DNA from: JALOOB01 sp964387985
GTDB lineage: Bacteria; Chloroflexota; Anaerolineae; CG2-30-64-16
Direction of reading: 5' to 3'
DNA: 8,285 nucleotides
NCBI GenBank assembly: GCA_964387985.1
Contig: CAYLZG010000173.1
Location: 1-8,285, forward strand
Positions 1 through 6,020 of the stretch are shown piece by piece. The notes beneath the pieces were generated by a model that saw only the letters and a list, made by a program, of their open reading frames with translations, searched no databases and was not told where the DNA came from. Made by a program: the position numbers and the translations under genes. Every line of letters starts with the position of its first letter. The stretch's first letter is position 1.

Positions 1-148
1 CCACCTTGCCCTGGCGGTGCAGCACCCACATGCGCTCGTCGAGCTTGCGCGCGAGCAGCATGACCTCATACATGGCGAGCTGCTGCTCGGCCGTGAGGGA
101 TGCTACGTGGCTGCGGGTAACAAATTGCTGAGCTGTGATTGCAGGCAT
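1..148 (-). CDS. 2-oxoacid dehydrogenase E1 component, alpha subunit (N-terminal fragment, runs off the window)
   Basis: Only the first 49 codons are present; the rest lies beyond the left edge. The start is the ATG at 148-146, preceded by GGAGG seven bases upstream, a good ribosome binding site. The peptide opens MPAITAQQFVTRSHVASLTA and continues through EQQLAMYEVMLLARKLDERM to WVLHRQGKV. The pattern 'Y..MLLAR.LDERMW.L.RQGK' is the characteristic first helix of the alpha subunit of thiamine-diphosphate-dependent E1 enzymes (pyruvate, branched-chain 2-oxoacid or acetoin dehydrogenase). The family decarboxylates a 2-oxoacid and passes the acyl group to the lipoyl domain of E2; the partner beta subunit usually follows directly downstream. 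The thiamine-binding GDG...N motif is outside the window, so substrate cannot be assigned. It reads in the same direction as the putative peptide operon but is separated from it by 382 bases and a possible terminator, so it is probably an independent unit. Confidence 0.8.
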   Translation of the reverse strand, partial: MPAITAQQFVTRSHVASLTAEQQLAMYEVMLLARKLDERMWVLHRQGKV

Positions 149-487
149 GAGACGTCCTCCACTGTGCAGCTTAAGCTATGGAATGCAGGGCGTCTGTAAC
201 TCGCTTTGCTGTTCCGGTGGAAACCGGAGCGGCGCACTGTTCCGGCATGTGGGGGATTAACCCCTGACCCGGCTTACCCTTCATGATGCCCAGGGGTGGG
301 TCGAAAGGTGGGAGATCGGGGGTTCGGCCTGCTCTGGCACCCTGGCATCTGCGCTGTGCGAGATACTAGGGGGATCAGCCCCAGGTGCTATCGATGTAGA
401 GCCGAAACATCAGGCTGCCCGCCTGCGCGCGAGGAACGCCTGCTCTGCCTGGTCGTCTTCCGCCTCGACCGCAAAGTTGGGCCACCT
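149..487. other. Intergenic region without a recognisable gene
   Basis: No open frame here has a ribosome binding site or recognisable protein similarity; the apparent ORFs are short, low in complexity or antisense to the neighbouring gene. The stretch just above the E1-alpha start should hold its promoter. On the minus strand, TTACAG and TAGCTT occur about 15 bases apart (near 170-200), but this is a poor match and I do not call it. A small perfect hairpin lies at 213-228 (TCCGGT, loop GGAA, ACCGGA), roughly 65 bases above the start codon. It could be a leader structure or chance. Confidence 0.5.
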
Positions 488-516
488 ACTCGCGATTCCC
501 ATGAGAATCGGCGAGT
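488..516 (-). terminator. Imperfect hairpin after the kinase-LanC gene, possible terminator
   Basis: The arms ACTCGCGATTC (488-498) and GAATCGGCGAGT (505-516) pair over 11 bases with one bulged base around a six-base loop. The hairpin begins 14 bases after the stop codon at 531-533, the expected place for the end of the leftward operon. It is not followed by a T run on the minus strand, so it is either a U-less terminator or an mRNA-stabilising 3' hairpin. Confidence 0.4.
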
Positions 517-530
517 CTGGACACTGTCGA

Positions 531-2957
531 TCACGTGATTGGCACAGCGGTCAACTGGGTCCACCCCTCGGCGCTGAAGAAGGGCATCGCCGCGCCTTCG
601 GGATGATCGAGGTCTGCGGTCAGGACTGCTACACCGGTGTCGCCCTTGTACAGGCTGTGAGCCGGCATGTGGGGTGCTGCTGGGGCGCCCGCCGCGCGTT
701 GGGTCAACTGTAGGGCACGCTGAAGCCACTCGCGCTGGCCAGTGAGCTGGTACAGGCTCAGCAGCGCATACGCGCGACCGGCCAGGCCACAGCACAAGTC
801 CTTTACACCCGGCGCGTCCTCCCACGCATTCCAGGCCGCCATCTCTGCCAGTCGGAGGAATCTCTCGTCTCCATACACCTGATGGGCTAACACCCACAAG
901 AAGGTATGGCCGGCGCTGCCATTGCACCAGCCAGCCATATACTGAAATGGCACCCCAGGCGGCGGCCGCTCCAGCGACCACTTCCAACGGGCCCCCCGGC
1001 CCACTGGTTCAGAGAGCGCGGCCAATTGCTCCAGCCGCTCGCCAAGCGCTGCCGGGGACTCTTCGCCCGCCGACCGGCACCAACGCAGCGTGGCGTACAA
1101 AAAGCCCGCCCAGCCGTGAGCCATGCCCAGCGTCGGCAGCGCCGTGCACTCGCCGATCGCCGGCTGCACGTCCAGCTCTTGCCAGATTCCACGCAGCACC
1201 TTCCCCCCGTGATCCTTAAGCAGCCCGAGTTTGACGCGTGGCTCGCCTGCCGCTGCATCCAGCAACAGTGAGCCGGCGATCAAGATGCCGGAGCGCCCCA
1301 ACGTCAGGTCCAGGTTCTCACAGGGCAACTGCCACGCCTCCACGGCAGCCTCTATGGCCGCCTGCTGGCCCAGGGCGTCGCCCATCGCATGGCTGATGAG
1401 CGCCTGCACGCAGTACAGGCCGCTAAGCGTGTGATAGGGCGAGATGCGCCCCAGGGATTCAGGCGTGGCCTCAAGCTCGACGTTCTCGAATGCGTCGTCG
1501 GCGGTGCTGTCACGCAGCGCCTTGGTGAGCCACATCTCGGCCAGCGACAACATGCGGGGCGACTCCTGGATGCTGGCGAGACGATAGAGCGCATAAGCAA
1601 TCCCGGCAGCGCCACCATTGATGGAGCACTTGGGCGCCACCGGCAGACCGGAGACGAACCACTCACCCGCAGGCGCAACGCGCTGCAACACGTCCGCCAA
1701 CACCCGCTGTGCCGCGCGCGGACTCTGTCGTGGGGGCGCGCCAGCGGAGACGCCGCTGGCAGCGGTGTCCCGCCCAACCGCGTGCAGCGCCTCGGCGAAC
1801 GCAGCCATGGAAGGAAAGCGGTCCTCGGGCCGTTTGCTGAGCGCGCGCCGCAGTATCGCCTCAACCTCAGGACACGCTTGCGCACCTACCTGCTCGAAGG
1901 TCAGGGGTGGGTCCTCCACGATCTGTCGCATCAGCGCAGATCTTTCGAGCGCGAACTCCTGATGCTGGGAGCCCGTGAAAACCTGGTACAGCAACGCAGC
2001 CACTGAATACTGCTCGCCAGCCTTGCTGCATGGGGGTGAGGGGCGGCAATCCAAGGCCGCCTGGGCGAATTCCGGCTCGAAGAAAAACCCCACCCCACCC
2101 CGACCAGCAGGCGGCAGGACGTTGTCGGCGTCCGCCCGGCGGGAAAAACCGTAATCGATGATCCACACCTCACCCCTGGCGCCCACCAGCAGGTTGCGGG
2201 GATGCACGTCTCCATGGAGGATACGCTGGCTGTGCAGGTGCGCATACGCGTCGAGCACCGAGCAGCCAAGGGCCAGAAGACCCTCCCTGCCGGATTCCCT
2301 GTCGTCCTGGCGCAACTCCTCTGCTGCTTGCAGCAACTCCACTCCGGGGCACCAGCCGATGAGCAGATACGGCCGGTTGTCTATCGTGCCCGAACTCAAG
2401 AGCGCGGGGTTAACCCGGCCATCCAACGCGGCCAGGGTGCTCTTCTCTTGGGCGTGCAATAACTGTGCCATGGGGCTTGCATTAGGTCGGAGCACCTTCA
2501 TTACAGCGATCCCGCAGTCGGGGGCTTTCACCTGATAGAGCTCAGCATCTTCCAGTACCTGCAGGCAGCGCACCACTTCATAACCGGCAACCGACGATCC
2601 TTCCTCGAGGATCTGGGCGACCGGCGCAGCCTTCTCGGAACCAGCGGGGACCAAAAGTCCAAACCGAGCCAGCTGACTCAGGAGCGGATAAGCCTCTTCC
2701 AGGGTCTCTTGTGGATTGGTGCCAGACCTGCTGCTGTGACGGATGATCGCCTCCACAATGGTGCTTGGCTTGCGGAACTCCTCCACAAGCCGCGCCGCAT
2801 CGGCGTTGAGGATCTTGGATGTCGTCCGTGAGAGCGGGCGACTTATCGCAAAGTCCTCGTCATCGCATTTGAGCTGGGTTCTGATCTCGGCCGGAAGCTC
2901 AGACACAGGCACAATCACGACGTCCGGGTGCAGGATCAGGGGATCGGTCACGGCCAC
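531..2957 (-). CDS. PqqD-like / Ser-Thr kinase / LanC cyclase fusion, lanthionine synthetase-like protein
   Basis: An 808-residue protein with three parts. Residues about 28-104 look like a PqqD-type winged-helix (RiPP recognition) module: 'LNADAARLVEEF', then 'STIVEAII', then 'PLLSQLARFGLL'. Residues about 125-393 are a Hanks-type kinase with the ATP lysine in AVMK (K154), catalytic HGDVHPRN (D250, N255), DYG in place of DFG (268-270), EPE for APE (294-296) and the late arginine (R380); the glycine loop is degenerate. Residues about 425-785 are a LanC alpha-toroid with repeated GxxG turns, catalytic-type His in MAHGWAG (H614) and zinc ligands C678 (GWCNG) and C722-C723 (LCCG). By family knowledge the kinase phosphorylates Ser/Thr of a peptide and LanC adds Cys thiols to dehydrated residues. 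The OspF-type lyase domain of class III/IV enzymes is absent, since only about 120 residues precede the kinase. I chose GTG at 2957: it starts one base after the upstream stop and has AGGA five bases before it. An ATG at 3155 would overlap the upstream gene by almost 200 bases. No membrane segments are apparent, so probably cytosolic. Confidence 0.85.
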   Translation of the reverse strand: MAVTDPLILHPDVVIVPVSELPAEIRTQLKCDDEDFAISRPLSRTTSKILNADAARLVEEFRKPSTIVEAIIRHSSRSGTNPQETLEEAYPLLSQLARFGLLVPAGSEKAAPVAQILEEGSSVAGYEVVRCLQVLEDAELYQVKAPDCGIAVMKVLRPNASPMAQLLHAQEKSTLAALDGRVNPALLSSGTIDNRPYLLIGWCPGVELLQAAEELRQDDRESGREGLLALGCSVLDAYAHLHSQRILHGDVHPRNLLVGARGEVWIIDYGFSRRADADNVLPPAGRGGVGFFFEPEFAQAALDCRPSPPCSKAGEQYSVAALLYQVFTGSQHQEFALERSALMRQIVEDPPLTFEQVGAQACPEVEAILRRALSKRPEDRFPSMAAFAEALHAVGRDTAASGVSAGAPPRQSPRAAQRVLADVLQRVAPAGEWFVSGLPVAPKCSINGGAAGIAYALYRLASIQESPRMLSLAEMWLTKALRDSTADDAFENVELEATPESLGRISPYHTLSGLYCVQALISHAMGDALGQQAAIEAAVEAWQLPCENLDLTLGRSGILIAGSLLLDAAAGEPRVKLGLLKDHGGKVLRGIWQELDVQPAIGECTALPTLGMAHGWAGFLYATLRWCRSAGEESPAALGERLEQLAALSEPVGRGARWKWSLERPPPGVPFQYMAGWCNGSAGHTFLWVLAHQVYGDERFLRLAEMAAWNAWEDAPGVKDLCCGLAGRAYALLSLYQLTGQREWLQRALQLTQRAAGAPAAPHMPAHSLYKGDTGVAVLTADLDHPEGAAMPFFSAEGWTQLTAVPIT

Positions 2958-2958
2958 G

Positions 2959-4158
2959 CTATTCCTCGCCAGCCAGGTATCGTTTCCAGATGGATATGCT
3001 GGGCGTCCAGGTATCCGGGTCCACGCCCTCCAATCGCAGTCGCTCCAACGCGAACTGCCAGGGCTCCACCCCGGGCGTCCGGCACCCCTGTCCAAACACC
3101 AACCAGCGTGCCAGTCGCTGGACCAACCAGAGGCGCCAGCTCTCCCGCTCGTCACTCAGCTGATCCTGCGCGGCGAGCGGCGGATCCATGCCCCATGACA
3201 TCAGTCCATCCGGGCTGCTTTCGGCGGTGAAGGGGACGCCATGGGCCGGGCAGCCGTCCAGCGCTGCCCGAAGCAGCTCAGTGCCTTCTGCCAGTGCCTC
3301 CCGCGCATCAAAGTAGAGGACTATCTTGTCGGGCCGCAGCAGTCCGGAGGCATCCTTGCCGGCCTTGAAGGCGAGCGCCGGCAGACTGGCCGAGACGCTC
3401 CCCAGTGCGTCGAATGCATCTCCCACCGCGCTGCAGGCAGGGCTCAGGTAAAGCTTATAGCCTATTTCGCTCGCTCCTCTACTGTGTTTGCGGCGGGAGC
3501 GCCAGGCCGACCATGGGCCCCGCCCACCCGAGCCAGAATCCCTATACCAGAAACGGTCCAGCCGCGCTTGATTTCGTCCACCGGAATCAATACCGAGGTA
3601 CCTCTCTACGGCGACGGACGTAGGCCACAGCCGCTGCCATCGGGGAGTCAGAGGCATTTGATTGTAGGCATACAACCGTGGCGCCAGGAAGCGCGCGTCG
3701 GGCGCCGCGAGGGCTTGAGCATACTGCAGCGCTTCTCTCGATAGCTGAGCGATCCGCCCACCAACTCCAGGGGCCGGTCTGTCGACCAGCAGCAGGCGCA
3801 GTGCCTGCGCCCCTGAGCAGAACTCACCCTTGCTCTCGATCTCGAGGATGCCATCCATTACCAGTTCGGCAACAGTCCGGCCGGTATCCGCGCCAAAGCG
3901 CGCCCGCACGTAGCCGGGAAGCCGGCCGGGTTCGCGCAGCGTAAGGAAAAGCAGCGCCGCATCCTGGCATACCGACTTGGCGACCAGGTCCGACCCGGCA
4001 GCCGGCCGCAGGATCCCATACAAGTCCGGATCCTCCCTCAGCTTGCTGAGGGATTGCTGCTGCTCAGCCGGCAGCCGGTCAAACAAAACCAGGTCATAAG
4101 CAGGATTGGCCCGAAAGGTGGCTGTTTCCGCCAGGCTTGGATCGACGCTCTGGGTCAT
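2959..4158 (-). CDS. HopA1-like protein, candidate phospho-Ser/Thr lyase for a lanthipeptide
   Basis: A 399-residue protein. The C-terminal half matches the layout of HopA1-family proteins in order and spacing: FWYRDSGSG (203-211), YKLYLSP (234-240), ALAFKAGKDA (261-270), LRPDKIVLYF (274-283) and VPFTAESSPDGLMSWGMDPP (308-327). These correspond to the family's 'RLYxN', 'FKVL..P', 'YxRxDxxVLY' and 'P..F...LAPGL.LAEDP' blocks as I remember them. In class V lanthipeptide pathways a HopA1-type protein removes phosphate from phospho-Ser/Thr; K265, K268 and K278 are candidate active-site residues. The N-terminal 125 residues are unassigned but end in a winged-helix-like stretch (VAELVMDGILEIE, 96-108), which might bind a substrate peptide. 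I chose ATG 4158 (MTQSVDPSL), with GGAG eight bases upstream; an in-frame ATG at 4227 lacks such a site. The stop sits one base before the next gene's GTG, indicating translational coupling. The family call rests on remote pattern similarity; the alternative is an uncharacterised partner of LanC-like proteins. Confidence 0.5.
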   Translation of the reverse strand: MTQSVDPSLAETATFRANPAYDLVLFDRLPAEQQQSLSKLREDPDLYGILRPAAGSDLVAKSVCQDAALLFLTLREPGRLPGYVRARFGADTGRTVAELVMDGILEIESKGEFCSGAQALRLLLVDRPAPGVGGRIAQLSREALQYAQALAAPDARFLAPRLYAYNQMPLTPRWQRLWPTSVAVERYLGIDSGGRNQARLDRFWYRDSGSGGRGPWSAWRSRRKHSRGASEIGYKLYLSPACSAVGDAFDALGSVSASLPALAFKAGKDASGLLRPDKIVLYFDAREALAEGTELLRAALDGCPAHGVPFTAESSPDGLMSWGMDPPLAAQDQLSDERESWRLWLVQRLARWLVFGQGCRTPGVEPWQFALERLRLEGVDPDTWTPSISIWKRYLAGEE

Positions 4159-4183
4159 CGGTGTCTCTCCATGGATGCCGCGT

Positions 4184-4206
4184 GGCCAGCACTCAGGTTC
4201 TGATGG
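4184..4206 (+). repeat. 23-bp inverted repeat, left copy
   Basis: The sequence begins GGCCAGCACTCAGG and ends TTCTGATGG. It is the exact reverse complement of 4741-4763. It lies in the gap between the candidate precursor gene and the HopA1-like gene, 26-48 bases upstream of the latter's start. Similarity does not extend clearly beyond the 23 bases on either side. Each copy is itself partly palindromic (TCAG-GTT-CTGA core). Confidence 0.95.
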
Positions 4207-4244
4207 GCCTGTCCAATTCCACTTCACGGCATTGTGGATTTCCG

Positions 4245-4673
4245 CTAACCGCCCAGCTCTCTCTTGCGCGCGGCCAACGCAGCCGCTGCTGCCTTCATCT
4301 GTTCCTCAAGGGCCTTCACTTCGTCCAACGTCTGGGGCTGCATTTGTCTTGCCAGCACCTCTTGGTGCTTTTCGAGCTTCTCCAGCGTGGTCCTCAACTG
4401 CACCTTGAGTCCTTCCAACTCACGGGGATCGTCCCATTCATCGAAGATGTGCTCCAAGTCAAGGATAGATCCGCCTGGGCATACCTGCTGCTCCACTTCA
4501 TACCAGATGGTCGTTCGGATCGGACGGCACCAAGTGATCATGGGGTGGTGGCAACTATGCCACCAGCACGGGGTGTGCCACAACCAACACACCGTGCGTG
4601 GTGGGCAGAATAGTTTCGCCTTCTCAATTCCCGAGACATCGAGGACTACATCAGCGAGTTTGTAGCGTGGCAT
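4245..4673 (-). CDS. Small Cys/Trp/His-rich protein with coiled-coil tail, candidate RiPP precursor
   Basis: 142 residues; I do not recognise a named family. The start is secure: ATG 4673 has AAGGAG six bases upstream, the best ribosome binding site in the window. There are three regions. Residues 1-22 (MPRYKLADVVLDVSGIEKAK...) are leader-like. Residues 23-65 carry six Cys (23, 29, 36, 41, 49, 65) with many Trp, His, Pro and Thr, including CWLWHTPCWWHSC (29-41). Residues about 83-142 form a charged Leu/Glu/Lys heptad-like helix ending LAARKRELGG. Thr 27, 34, 47, 54, 55 and Ser 40, 69 in or near the Cys block could be dehydrated and coupled to Cys. It is the first gene ahead of a HopA1-like lyase and a kinase-LanC protein, so I infer it is their substrate. 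The order is unusual, because lanthipeptide cores normally sit at the C-terminus; here the helix would be a follower. The alternative is a metal-binding or structural protein whose Cys/His block binds Zn, Cu or heme. No signal peptide is seen. The gene sits inside a perfect 23-bp inverted repeat. Confidence 0.75.
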   Translation of the reverse strand: MPRYKLADVVLDVSGIEKAKLFCPPRTVCWLWHTPCWWHSCHHPMITWCRPIRTTIWYEVEQQVCPGGSILDLEHIFDEWDDPRELEGLKVQLRTTLEKLEKHQEVLARQMQPQTLDEVKALEEQMKAAAAALAARKRELGG

Positions 4674-5136
4674 GCGAGTCTCCTTTCTTGCTCATTCATG
4701 GAGCGCCCTAGCCACTCTCTTCGACTCCCTCACCCGGGCTCCATCAGAACCTGAGTGCTGGCCGCGAGGACACGAAAGTCCCCCCACTACCCTCTGAGCG
4801 CGCGGCACACGCCACCAGGGGTTCAGCCAAGGCCTTGACGGTAGGCAGGTTCTTGATAGGCGATTATGTGCTTCAGTGTACGGTGATGGTGGTCGCCCGA
4901 CTCAACTGCCGCCAGGGTCACTCGCACCGGTCGCTCAATGGCTGCAGAACTTGTTTTACTGCAGCCCACATCCGTACACCGAATCCCATGACACCCGGTG
5001 AAGCGATGCAAGATGATGGGTTTTCAGGGGTTGCTTACGAACGGGGATTTGACCCCCAAATTGCTGATCCAGCTTTCGGCTGCTCCCTTAATCCGCCAAG
5101 AAGTAAAGCGCTTAGGGAAAGACAAATGCCAGTCAA
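4674..5136 (-). other. Long untranslated leader or intergenic region above the candidate precursor
   Basis: About 460 bases separate the promoter at 5137-5165 from the first operon gene. Several short frames exist on both strands, but none has a ribosome binding site or recognisable similarity. Visible structure includes a perfect 8-bp hairpin at 4940-4966 (GGCTGCAG, 11-base loop, CTGCAGCC) and the right copy of the 23-bp inverted repeat. The last 70 bases before the precursor start are purine-rich on the minus strand and end in the strong AAGGAG site. It could be a regulatory 5' leader, a decayed gene or a hidden small RNA; I cannot decide from sequence. Confidence 0.4.
4741..4763 (-). repeat. 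23-bp inverted repeat, right copy
   Basis: On the plus strand it reads CCATCAGAACCTGAG followed by TGCTGGCC, the exact reverse complement of 4184-4206. It lies 68-90 bases upstream of the precursor start codon. The two copies enclose 534 bases that hold the whole precursor gene with its ribosome binding site. No obvious target-site duplication flanks the pair. Confidence 0.95.
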
Positions 5137-5165
5137 AAGATACACCCAAAACCCTCGAATGTCAA
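5137..5165 (-). promoter_or_regulatory. Sigma70-type promoter reading left toward the peptide operon
   Basis: On the minus strand a perfect TTGACA (-35; 5165-5160) is followed after exactly 17 bases by TATCTT (-10; 5142-5137), a four-of-six match to TATAAT that keeps the key TA. Transcription would begin near 5130 and run left into the precursor gene. It sits about 60 bases beyond the terminator of the dead rhamnosidase gene, in locally AT-richer DNA, so it starts a fresh unit. No rightward gene could use it. Confidence 0.65.
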
Positions 5166-5221
5166 GGCAAATATAAGTGTCGAATACTTCTTTCTACGGA
5201 GACTCACGGTGCAAAGGACAC

Positions 5222-5253
5222 AAAAGCACCCCATCCCTCTTTGGAGGGGGTGC
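5222..5253 (-). terminator. Intrinsic terminator of the former rhamnosidase gene
   Basis: On the minus strand GCACCCC and CTC pair with GAG and GGGGTGC across a four-base loop, with a four-base bulge (GGAT) on one side. The hairpin is followed directly by TTTT (5225-5222). This is the only hairpin in the window with a proper T run. It lies about 25 bases after the end of the GH78 similarity and insulates the downstream operon from transcription through the pseudogene. Confidence 0.65.
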
Positions 5254-5276
5254 AGTCTACCATCCGATCGGGAACA

Positions 5277-5630
5277 GCCTGCGATAATGCGATACTCACC
5301 CGCTCCGACTTCATGCACTGGACCGGTCAGATTTTGCCCATTCATCGTCACTGTGCGCGCTGTGCATGAGGGCAGATGAATGGTCGCTTTTGTGTTTGGC
5401 GGTACGACGGCAGTCCATTCTGACCTGTGCCCGTTCACCTTCCAGTCCGAGACGACCTCGCCGTGAAGCGTTTGCAGCCTTCCACAGGACGCGGTCAACC
5501 CGCCACCGGGCTGGGGTCGCAGGATGACGCGCTTGTAGCTGGGCGCAAGGGGATCGATCTCGATGCCGGTCACCGTTTTATATAATCACACGCCGATCGC
5601 ACCGTAGGCATAGTGGTTGAATGAGTTCAT
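5277..5630 (-). pseudogene. GH78 alpha-L-rhamnosidase, C-terminal remnant with internal stop
   Basis: Reading left from 5630 the frame gives MNSFNHYAYGAIGV, a stop, then LYKTVTGIEIDPLAPSYKR and VILRPQPGGGLTASC, and ends near GAGEYRIIAG. This matches the end of the catalytic (alpha/alpha)6 barrel and the C-terminal beta domain of bacterial GH78 rhamnosidases, in which the intact motif is 'MNSFNHYAxGxxGxWLY'. The stop TGA at 5588-5586 replaces the conserved Trp codon TGG, a one-base nonsense change. Only about 115 of the roughly 900 residues usual for the family remain, and everything upstream of about 5630 is lost. After the homologous part the frame runs on through the terminator, so the native stop is also gone. 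An intact enzyme would release terminal alpha-L-rhamnose from glycans or plant glycosides. This fragment is surely inactive. Confidence 0.88.
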
Positions 5631-6010
5631 CTGCGCCGACGAAGCCGATTGACAGAGGCATCTCGCGTTTCTCCATACCGTTTGCCCGAGCCTTCCATCA
5701 CGGCGACCTGGACTTCAAGGAGGCCGAACTGGAGGAGATCCTGGCCTTGCTGCGCACCGCGCCAGGCATCGTCGTGATCTACCTGGATCACCCTGCGGTA
5801 ATGCCTGAGATCAGCGAGGCCAGCCGGGTCCTGCTCGCAGACTTCGGTGCGAGCGATGCTGCGGTGCTGGATGTGATCTTCGGGCGAGCCAATCCCCAGG
5901 GCAGGCTCCCCTTCGAGCTGCCCTCGCCGATGGCGGCCGTACGGGCCCAGAAGGCCGATGTACCGCACGATTCGGCGGCGCCACTGTACCCGTATCGGTT
6001 TGGGCTGTAG
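5621..6010 (+). pseudogene. GH3 beta-glucosidase-type glycosidase, C-terminal remnant
   Basis: The only plus-strand gene remnant. From about 5678 the frame reads PFARAFHHGDLDF, YLDHPAVMPEISEASRVLLA, DFGASDAAVLDVIFGRANPQ, GRLPFELPSPMAAVRAQKAD and VPHDSAAPLYPYRFGL before TAG. This is the end of the GH3 C-terminal (alpha/beta sandwich) domain, normally preceded by some 500 further residues, including the N-terminal barrel with the nucleophile Asp. The first 19 codons (from ATG 5621) are not GH3; part of them is antisense to the rhamnosidase remnant, so the start is accidental and has no ribosome binding site. The 3' end is intact and followed by a strong hairpin. With the active-site domain missing it cannot hydrolyse glycosides. 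It joins the GH78 remnant head to head between about 5631 and 5677, which implies a rearrangement. Confidence 0.85.
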
Positions 6011-6020
6011 ATCGTTTCGA

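Noticed and set aside
388..987. 199-residue minus-strand ORF over the end of the kinase-LanC gene
   Set aside because: It is a shifted frame of the LanC domain with Arg/Ser-rich composition and no family pattern.
2959..3155. Earlier ATG start for the kinase-LanC protein
   Set aside because: It would overlap the upstream gene by almost 200 bases and adds a Trp/Arg/Gly-rich stretch with no domain character.
4264..4665. 133-residue plus-strand ORF
   Set aside because: It is antisense to the candidate precursor, Ser-rich from reversed Ala/Glu codons, and has no ribosome binding site. The minus-strand frame has AAGGAG.
4649..4699. 17-codon upstream ORF (ATG at 4699) overlapping the precursor start
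   Set aside because: It has no ribosome binding site and ends just inside the precursor gene. Leader-peptide control is possible in principle, but nothing supports it.
4823..5011. 62-residue minus-strand ORF upstream of the precursor gene
   Set aside because: It starts at TTG without a ribosome binding site and shows no recognisable domain; its His and Cys content looks incidental.
5035..5070. tRNA-like stretch with a TTCGAAxCC-like look
   Set aside because: The stems do not form a cloverleaf and there is no acceptor or anticodon arm.
5133..5276. Extension of the rhamnosidase frame by about 48 residues
   Set aside because: It translates the terminator and promoter region and lies beyond the GH78 similarity. 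It reflects loss of the native stop, not real coding.
4835..5369. Plus-strand ORFs of 113 and 123 residues, considered as transposase remnants
   Set aside because: Neither shows a DDE, HTH or other transposase motif, and both run across the minus-strand promoter and terminator.
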